A DNA stretch of 8,539 bases from an uncultured Clostridia bacterium. Its GTDB lineage: Bacteria > Bacillota > Clostridia > UMGS1810. A program made the translations under genes and the position numbers. The stretch spans positions 1 to 8,539 of the forward strand of contig CAJLYL010000072.1 in the NCBI GenBank assembly GCA_905210855.1, read 5' to 3'. The notes beneath the pieces are model-generated. The model worked only from the letters and a program-made list of their open reading frames with translations, did not search any database and was not told the DNA's origin. Below, piece after piece: positions 3,834 through 8,539 of the stretch; within the stretch, counting starts at the first letter, position 1, and every line of letters begins with the position of its first letter.

Positions 3834-6800
3834 TTACGAATTTCTGATAGAGTAAAACGCGTCGAGTTTTGCCTGCTCATGCGGAATACCCTTTTCTTCA
3901 AGTCTGCCTATCGTTGCAATCATCCGCTGATAGTCATTGGGGATGATTTTTTTGAACAGCGGCAGATATTCGTCAAAATCCGCAAGGATTTTTTTGCCGA
4001 GTTTTGAATCCGTTGCCGCAACATGGTTTTCTATCATGCTTCTGAGTTCCTCAATATCGTGCTTCTCCGTGACGGACGACATACTTACCATCTGCTTGTT
4101 GAGCCTGAGATAAAAATCGTGGTGCTCGTCAAGCACATATGCCACGCCGCCGCTCATGCCTGCGGCAAAGTTTTTGCCCGTTGCGCCCAGCACGGCAACT
4201 CTGCCGCCCGTCATGTATTCGCAGCCGTGGTCGCCGCAGCCCTCCGCAACAGCCGTTGCGCCGGAGTTGCGCACACAAAATCTCTCGCCGGCAACGCCGT
4301 TTATATACGCCGTGCCCGATGTAGCGCCGTAGAGCGCCACATTGCCGATGATGACATTCTTCTCCGCCTCAAAAGCAGAGCCTTCCCGCGGCAAAACAAT
4401 CAGCTTGCCGCCCGAGAGTCCCTTGCCGAAATAGTCGTTGCTGTCGCCAAACAGGCGCAGGGTCATTCCCTTTGGTATAAACGCGCCGAATGACTGACCG
4501 CCGCCGCCCGTGCAGTTCACGGTGTAGGTGTCGTCGCCGAGAGTGTTGCCGAATTTTTTGGTTATCTCCGAGCCGAGTATAGTGCCGAAAGTACGGTTTA
4601 TACCGCAGATCTTCACGCTTGCCTCGTGGGGTTTCTTTTTGCTTATATAGCTCTTGAATTCCGGCAGCAGCACGGATTCGTCAAGCGTTTTTTCAAGTTC
4701 AAAGTCGTATTTATCCTTGGGGTCGCAGTGGACAGCGCAGCCGCCCTCGCCGAGAATCTCGGAGAAATCGAGCGTCTTTGCGTTCTTAACCACACTGTTT
4801 TCCCTCACCTTGAGCAGGTCTGTTCTGCCGACAAGCTCATCTATCGTGCGCACACCGAGCTTTGCCATAATCTCGCGCAGCTCCTCGGCAATGTACATCA
4901 TAAAGTTCATGACATACTCCGGCTTGCCGCAAAATCTGCGGCGCAGCTCGGGGTTCTGAGTAGCAATGCCGACAGGGCAGGTGTCCAGATTGCACACCCT
5001 CATCATAACGCAGCCCATAGAGATGAGCGGAGCGGTGGCAAAGCCGAATTCCTCCGCACCGAGCATACAAGCTATGGCGACGTCTCTGCCGCTCATCAGC
5101 TTGCCGTCCGTCTCCAGGCGCACCCTGGTGCGCAGTCCGCTGCGGACGAGAGTTTGGTGCGCCTCTGCAAGGCCCAGCTCCCACGGGAGACCGGCATTGT
5201 GGATAGAGCTTTGCGGAGCAGCGCCCGTGCCGCCGTCATAGCCCGATATGAGTATAAGCCCCGCGCCTGCCTTTGCCACGCCGGATGCGATTGTGCCCAC
5301 GCCCGCCTCGGACACCAGCTTGACCGAGATGCGCGCGTCTCTGTTTGCATTCTTGAGGTCGTATATCAGCTGTGCCAAATCCTCAATGGAATATATATCG
5401 TGGTGAGGCGGCGGCGAAATGAGCGATACCCCGGGTGTGGAATATCTGTTTTTCGCAATCCAGGGGTAAACCTTGCTGCCCGGCAGATGTCCGCCCTCGC
5501 CCGGTTTTGCACCCTGAGCCATTTTAATCTGAATTTCGTGCGCGCTCACAAGATACTCGCTCGTCACGCCGAATCTGCCGGATGCAACCTGTTTTATGGC
5601 GCTGTTTTTCTCCGTGCCGTAGCGCGACGGCTCTTCGCCGCCCTCGCCGGAGTTCGACTTGCCGCCCAGGCGGTTCATGGCAATTGCCATGCAGGTGTGC
5701 GCCTCCTCGGATATAGAGCCGTATGACATAGCTCCGGTTTTAAATCTTTTCACAATCTCGGACGCCGGTTCAACCTCGTCAAGCGGTATGCCGCCGTCTT
5801 TGTCGTACACCATGTCGAGCAGTCCGCGCAGAGTGTGGGGTCTGGTTTCGTCGTCCACCATAGCGGTGTACTCCTTGAACCGCTCGTATGAACCCATGTG
5901 GGTTGCCTCTCTGAGCGCTATTATCGTCTGCGGATTGTAGAGGTGATCCTCCGTGCCCTCGCCGCTGCGCAGCTTGTGGCTGCCCACGCTGTCAAGGGTT
6001 GTGTCAACGCCCAGCTCAAGCGGATCGAAAGCATGGCTGTGCCTCCACTCCACGCCGTCGTTTATCTCCTTAAGCCCTATGCCGTCAACCGGACTTACGG
6101 TGTTGGTGAAGTATTCGTCAATGACAGCTTTGCTTATGCCGACCGCCTCAAAAATCTGCGCCGACTGGTAGGATTGCAGCGTGGATATACCCATTTTGGA
6201 AGCAATCTTCACTATGCCGTGGAGTATGGCGTTGTTGTAGTCGGATATCGCGGTGTGGTAGTCCTTGTCGAGCCTGTTTATGTCGATAAGCTCCGCTATG
6301 CACTCCTGCGCAAGATACGGATTGACCGCGCGCGCACCGTAGCCGAGCAGTGTGGCAAAGTGGTGCACATCGCGCGGCTCTGCGCTCTCTAAGATAATCG
6401 ACACCGCAGTTCGCTTTTTGGTGCGGATGAGATACTGCTCCATAGCCGACACCGCAAGCAGGGACGGTATGGCAACGTGATTTTCGTCCACTCCCCTGTC
6501 GGAGAGGATGAGAATGTTCGAGCCGTTGCGGTATGCCCTGTCGCAGTCTACAAATAGCCTGTCGAGCGCCTTTTGAAGCGATGTGTTTTTATAGTAAAGC
6601 AGAGATATAGTCTCCGTCTTAAAGCCTTTTTTCTTCATGTTTTTGATTTTCATCAGGTCAACACTGGTGAGAATCGGGTTGTTGATTTTGAGCACGCGGC
6701 AGTTCTTCGGCTCTTCAACAAGCAGATTTCCGTCCGAGCCCACATACACCGTTGTGTCTGTGACAACTTCCTCGCGGAGGGCGTCGATGGGCGGATTGGT

Positions 6801-8360
6801 AACCTGTGCGAACAGCTGCTTGAAATAATCAAACAGCGGTCTGTGCTTCTGCGAGAGCACCGCAAGGGGCACATCGCAGCCCATGGACGCGGTAGCCTCG
6901 CTGCCCGTTTTTGCCATAGGCAGTATGGAGTTGATAATCTCCTCATAGGTGTAGCCGAATGCCTTGTACAGCTTGTCGCGCTCTTCCTGGGAGTAGTGCG
7001 GAACTTTTTTGTTTGGCACGGGCAAGTCGGACAGCCTTACAAGCTCGGAATCGAGCCACTCGCCGTACGGCTGACGGTGCGCATAGTATTCCTTGCACTC
7101 CTCGTCCGATATAACCTTTTTTGCCACGGTGTCCACAAGCAGCATTTTGCCCGGGCGCAGACGTGATTTGAGCACAATGTTCTCCGGTGCAATGTCAAGC
7201 ACACCCACCTCTGACGAGAGGATGAGTTTTCTGTCTTTTGTAATGTAGTATCTTGCCGGCCGCAGACCGTTTCTGTCGAGCACGGCGCCCATGATGTCCC
7301 CGTCGGAGAAGAGTATCGCCGCCGGGCCGTCCCACGGCTCCATCATTGTGGCATAGTATCTGTAAAGGTCGCGTTTTTCCCTGCTGATGTTGGGGTCGTT
7401 CTTCCACGGCTCGGGTATGGTCATCATAACCGCAAGCGGCAGCGGAATACCGTTCATAACAAGGAATTCCAGGGTGTTGTCGAGCATAGCCGAGTCCGAA
7501 CCCGACTTTGCAATGACGGGCAGCACCTTGTCTATGTCGTCCGCAAGGTAGGGCGAGCTCATGGTTTCCTCCCTGGCGAGCATACGGTCGGCATTGCCGC
7601 GGATGGTGTTTATCTCACCGTTGTGCAGGATAAATCTGTTCGGGTGCGCCCTCTCCCAACTCGGGGTGGTGTTGGTGGAAAATCTGGAGTGTACCATGGC
7701 TATGGCACTGCAATAATCCTCATTGTACAAATCCGCATAGAATCTGCGCAGCTGATTTACAAGGAACATTCCCTTGTACACAATGGTGCGCGACGAGAGC
7801 GACACAACGTACGAATCCTCGTTGCTCTGCTCGAACACACGGCGGATTACATAGAGCTTTCTGTCAAAATCCAGTCCTTTGGCAATCTTCCCGGGGCGCT
7901 CCACAAAGCACTGCACTATGGCAGGCATGGAGCTGCGCGCCGTTTCGCCCAGGATTTCGGGGCTGGTGTCAACCTCGCGCCAGCCGAGAAATTTTACACC
8001 CTCTTTGGCGCAGATGACCTCAAACATCTTTTGCGCCTGTCTGCGCGCAAGCGTGCTCTGCGGCAAGAAGAACATCCCCACGCCGTAGTCGCGCTCACCG
8101 CCTATTTCTATGCCCTCCTTGGCGCACAGCTTGGAAAAAAAGCCGTGCGATATCTGCAGCATTATGCCCACTCCGTCACCGGTCTCGCCCGTGGCGTCCT
8201 TGCCGGCGCGGTGTTCCAGACGCTCCACTATGGAGAGCGCGTCCTCAACAACAGAGTGCGATTTTACGCCGTCTATGCTGATGACCGCGCCTATTCCGCA
8301 GGCGTCGTGTTCAAAATCGGAGCGATATAATGTCTTTTGTTGATTATTATCCATATCCAT
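3834..8360 (-). CDS. gltB: Glutamate synthase large subunit (ferredoxin/NADPH GOGAT alpha chain)
   Basis: This 1508-residue cytoplasmic enzyme makes two glutamates from glutamine and 2-oxoglutarate and, with glutamine synthetase, assimilates ammonia. It starts as a proenzyme: Cys21 (HDACGIGAV) becomes the N-terminal nucleophile of the class II glutamine amidotransferase domain after removal of a 20-residue propeptide. Glutamine-site segments HSRFSTNTTPSW (224-235) and HNGEINT (246-252) follow. The central domain spans about 470-760, and the FMN-binding barrel about 800-1180. The [3Fe-4S] ligands are Cys1117, Cys1123 and Cys1128, in the conserved spacing Cys-x5-Cys-x4-Cys. The C-terminal glycine-repeat beta-helix spans about 1255-1415. 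No domain is missing. The start is ambiguous: the Shine-Dalgarno AAAGGA (8369-8364) is 3 nt from the ATG at 8360 but 9 nt from the in-frame ATG at 8354, which may be the true start. First gene of the operon, 16 bp before gltD. Confidence 0.96.
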   Translation of the reverse strand: MDMDNNQQKTLYRSDFEHDACGIGAVISIDGVKSHSVVEDALSIVERLEHRAGKDATGETGDGVGIMLQISHGFFSKLCAKEGIEIGGERDYGVGMFFLPQSTLARRQAQKMFEVICAKEGVKFLGWREVDTSPEILGETARSSMPAIVQCFVERPGKIAKGLDFDRKLYVIRRVFEQSNEDSYVVSLSSRTIVYKGMFLVNQLRRFYADLYNEDYCSAIAMVHSRFSTNTTPSWERAHPNRFILHNGEINTIRGNADRMLAREETMSSPYLADDIDKVLPVIAKSGSDSAMLDNTLEFLVMNGIPLPLAVMMTIPEPWKNDPNISREKRDLYRYYATMMEPWDGPAAILFSDGDIMGAVLDRNGLRPARYYITKDRKLILSSEVGVLDIAPENIVLKSRLRPGKMLLVDTVAKKVISDEECKEYYAHRQPYGEWLDSELVRLSDLPVPNKKVPHYSQEERDKLYKAFGYTYEEIINSILPMAKTGSEATASMGCDVPLAVLSQKHRPLFDYFKQLFAQVTNPPIDALREEVVTDTTVYVGSDGNLLVEEPKNCRVLKINNPILTSVDLMKIKNMKKKGFKTETISLLYYKNTSLQKALDRLFVDCDRAYRNGSNILILSDRGVDENHVAIPSLLAVSAMEQYLIRTKKRTAVSIILESAEPRDVHHFATLLGYGARAVNPYLAQECIAELIDINRLDKDYHTAISDYNNAILHGIVKIASKMGISTLQSYQSAQIFEAVGISKAVIDEYFTNTVSPVDGIGLKEINDGVEWRHSHAFDPLELGVDTTLDSVGSHKLRSGEGTEDHLYNPQTIIALREATHMGSYERFKEYTAMVDDETRPHTLRGLLDMVYDKDGGIPLDEVEPASEIVKRFKTGAMSYGSISEEAHTCMAIAMNRLGGKSNSGEGGEEPSRYGTEKNSAIKQVASGRFGVTSEYLVSAHEIQIKMAQGAKPGEGGHLPGSKVYPWIAKNRYSTPGVSLISPPPHHDIYSIEDLAQLIYDLKNANRDARISVKLVSEAGVGTIASGVAKAGAGLILISGYDGGTGAAPQSSIHNAGLPWELGLAEAHQTLVRSGLRTRVRLETDGKLMSGRDVAIACMLGAEEFGFATAPLISMGCVMMRVCNLDTCPVGIATQNPELRRRFCGKPEYVMNFMMYIAEELREIMAKLGVRTIDELVGRTDLLKVRENSVVKNAKTLDFSEILGEGGCAVHCDPKDKYDFELEKTLDESVLLPEFKSYISKKKPHEASVKICGINRTFGTILGSEITKKFGNTLGDDTYTVNCTGGGGQSFGAFIPKGMTLRLFGDSNDYFGKGLSGGKLIVLPREGSAFEAEKNVIIGNVALYGATSGTAYINGVAGERFCVRNSGATAVAEGCGDHGCEYMTGGRVAVLGATGKNFAAGMSGGVAYVLDEHHDFYLRLNKQMVSMSSVTEKHDIEELRSMIENHVAATDSKLGKKILADFDEYLPLFKKIIPNDYQRMIATIGRLEEKGIPHEQAKLDAFYSIRNS

Positions 8361-8389
8361 GATTCCTTTCTGATATGATGCTTTCGCGT

Positions 8390-8418
8390 CACAATTTTTT
8401 ATTCGTGCATTATGTCAA
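8390..8418 (-). promoter_or_regulatory. Weak candidate promoter of gltBD
   Basis: A perfect -35 hexamer TTGACA lies at 8418-8413 on the minus strand. At 17-bp spacing the -10 position reads ATTGTG, a poor match to TATAAT, and no better -10 lies within reach. The resulting leader would be short (about 25 nt). A poor -10 is compatible with dependence on an activator, but that is inference. Confidence 0.35.
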
Positions 8419-8425
8419 TTTGCAC

Positions 8426-8447
8426 GGGTCGATGTGGGCATCGACCC
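8426..8447. repeat. Small perfect hairpin, dispersed-repeat type
   Basis: GGGTCGATG (8426-8434) and CATCGACCC (8439-8447) form a perfect 9-bp stem around TGGG. There is no T-run after it on either strand, so it is not a typical terminator. From general knowledge, short hairpins of this kind (GTCGATG...CATCGAC with a following CCCTAC) recur between genes in many gut Clostridia. It lies directly upstream of the gltB -35 box. Only one copy is in the window. Confidence 0.5.
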
Positions 8448-8478
8448 CTACCGCCAAACGCAGATTCCGCACAGGCGA

Positions 8479-8527
8479 GGGGGTGTGTATTTTATTTTGA
8501 GTGAGCGAGTTCTGCGCCACCGCACTG
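8479..8527. repeat. Right copy of the dispersed repeat (partial)
   Basis: Positions 8479-8499 (a G run followed by TATTTTATTTTG at 8488-8499) are the inverted counterpart of 36-54. Positions 8507-8527 are the direct counterpart of 1-21 (19 of 21 identical). Here the AT-rich box lies before the core, in the left copy after it. No coding frame with a ribosome-binding site is seen between 8361 and 8539. Confidence 0.6.
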
Positions 8528-8539
8528 ATTGAGGTTTGT

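Noticed and set aside
4626..5726. 366-codon plus-strand frame inside gltB
   Set aside because: It is antisense to the highly conserved FMN-binding barrel of GltB. Long antisense frames are expected from its codon bias, and no ribosome-binding site or family motif is seen.
7623..8330. 235-codon plus-strand frame opposite the glutaminase domain of gltB
   Set aside because: Same reason: it is the reverse of a conserved enzyme domain, with no recognisable protein features.
3834..8360. Possible frameshift or fusion in gltB
   Set aside because: The frame is continuous with all four domains, normal length, and intact catalytic and iron-sulfur cysteines.

Overview
The window looks like a piece of a bacterial chromosome, most likely from the Bacillota (class Clostridia). 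The evidence is consensus sigma-A promoters, purine-rich Shine-Dalgarno sites, many intrinsic terminators, a cobalamin riboswitch, a Phd/YefM-type antitoxin and a two-subunit GltB/GltD glutamate synthase. Intergenic DNA is AT-rich while the large genes have moderate to high GC. The taxonomic call is inference; nothing here fixes a genus.

Layout. Positions 1-54 hold half of a dispersed repeat. From about 500 down to 88 on the minus strand lies a cobalamin riboswitch with its own promoter (505-533) and a strong terminator (88-128). The gene it controls is not in the window. A shared AT-rich intergenic stretch (about 534-637) with a tandem repeat separates it from the divergent corA transcription unit. 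The corA unit has a perfect-consensus promoter (638-667) and a leader of nearly 190 nt. That leader carries a 12-codon ORF, a hairpin with a T-run that starts at the ORF's stop codon, and a second fold that includes the corA ribosome-binding site. The CorA divalent-cation channel follows (861-1793) and ends at a perfect 17-bp terminator.

Positions 1839-2367 hold a small AT-rich toxin-antitoxin module: promoter, palindromic operator, an intact antitoxin, and a RelE/ParE-like toxin that seems to have lost its C-terminal half. The toxin frame runs into a hairpin (2295-2339) that also ends the convergent gltBD operon.

The rest (2342-8360, minus strand) is the gltB-gltD operon, encoding both subunits of NADPH-dependent glutamate synthase, with all catalytic and iron-sulfur cysteines visible. 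The two genes are 16 bp apart, and the gltD ribosome-binding site overlaps the gltB stop codon. Upstream of gltB are a weak promoter, a perfect small hairpin of dispersed-repeat type, and another copy of the repeat seen at position 1.

The genes do not form one pathway: the window joins a magnesium-uptake unit, an off-window B12-responsive unit, a decayed toxin-antitoxin pair and the ammonia-assimilation operon. The most unusual part is the corA leader, which has the architecture of peptide-coupled attenuation and a leader peptide resembling the enterobacterial MgtL magnesium-sensing leader. The two window ends carry related repeats, so the window may be a contig that broke at repeat copies.
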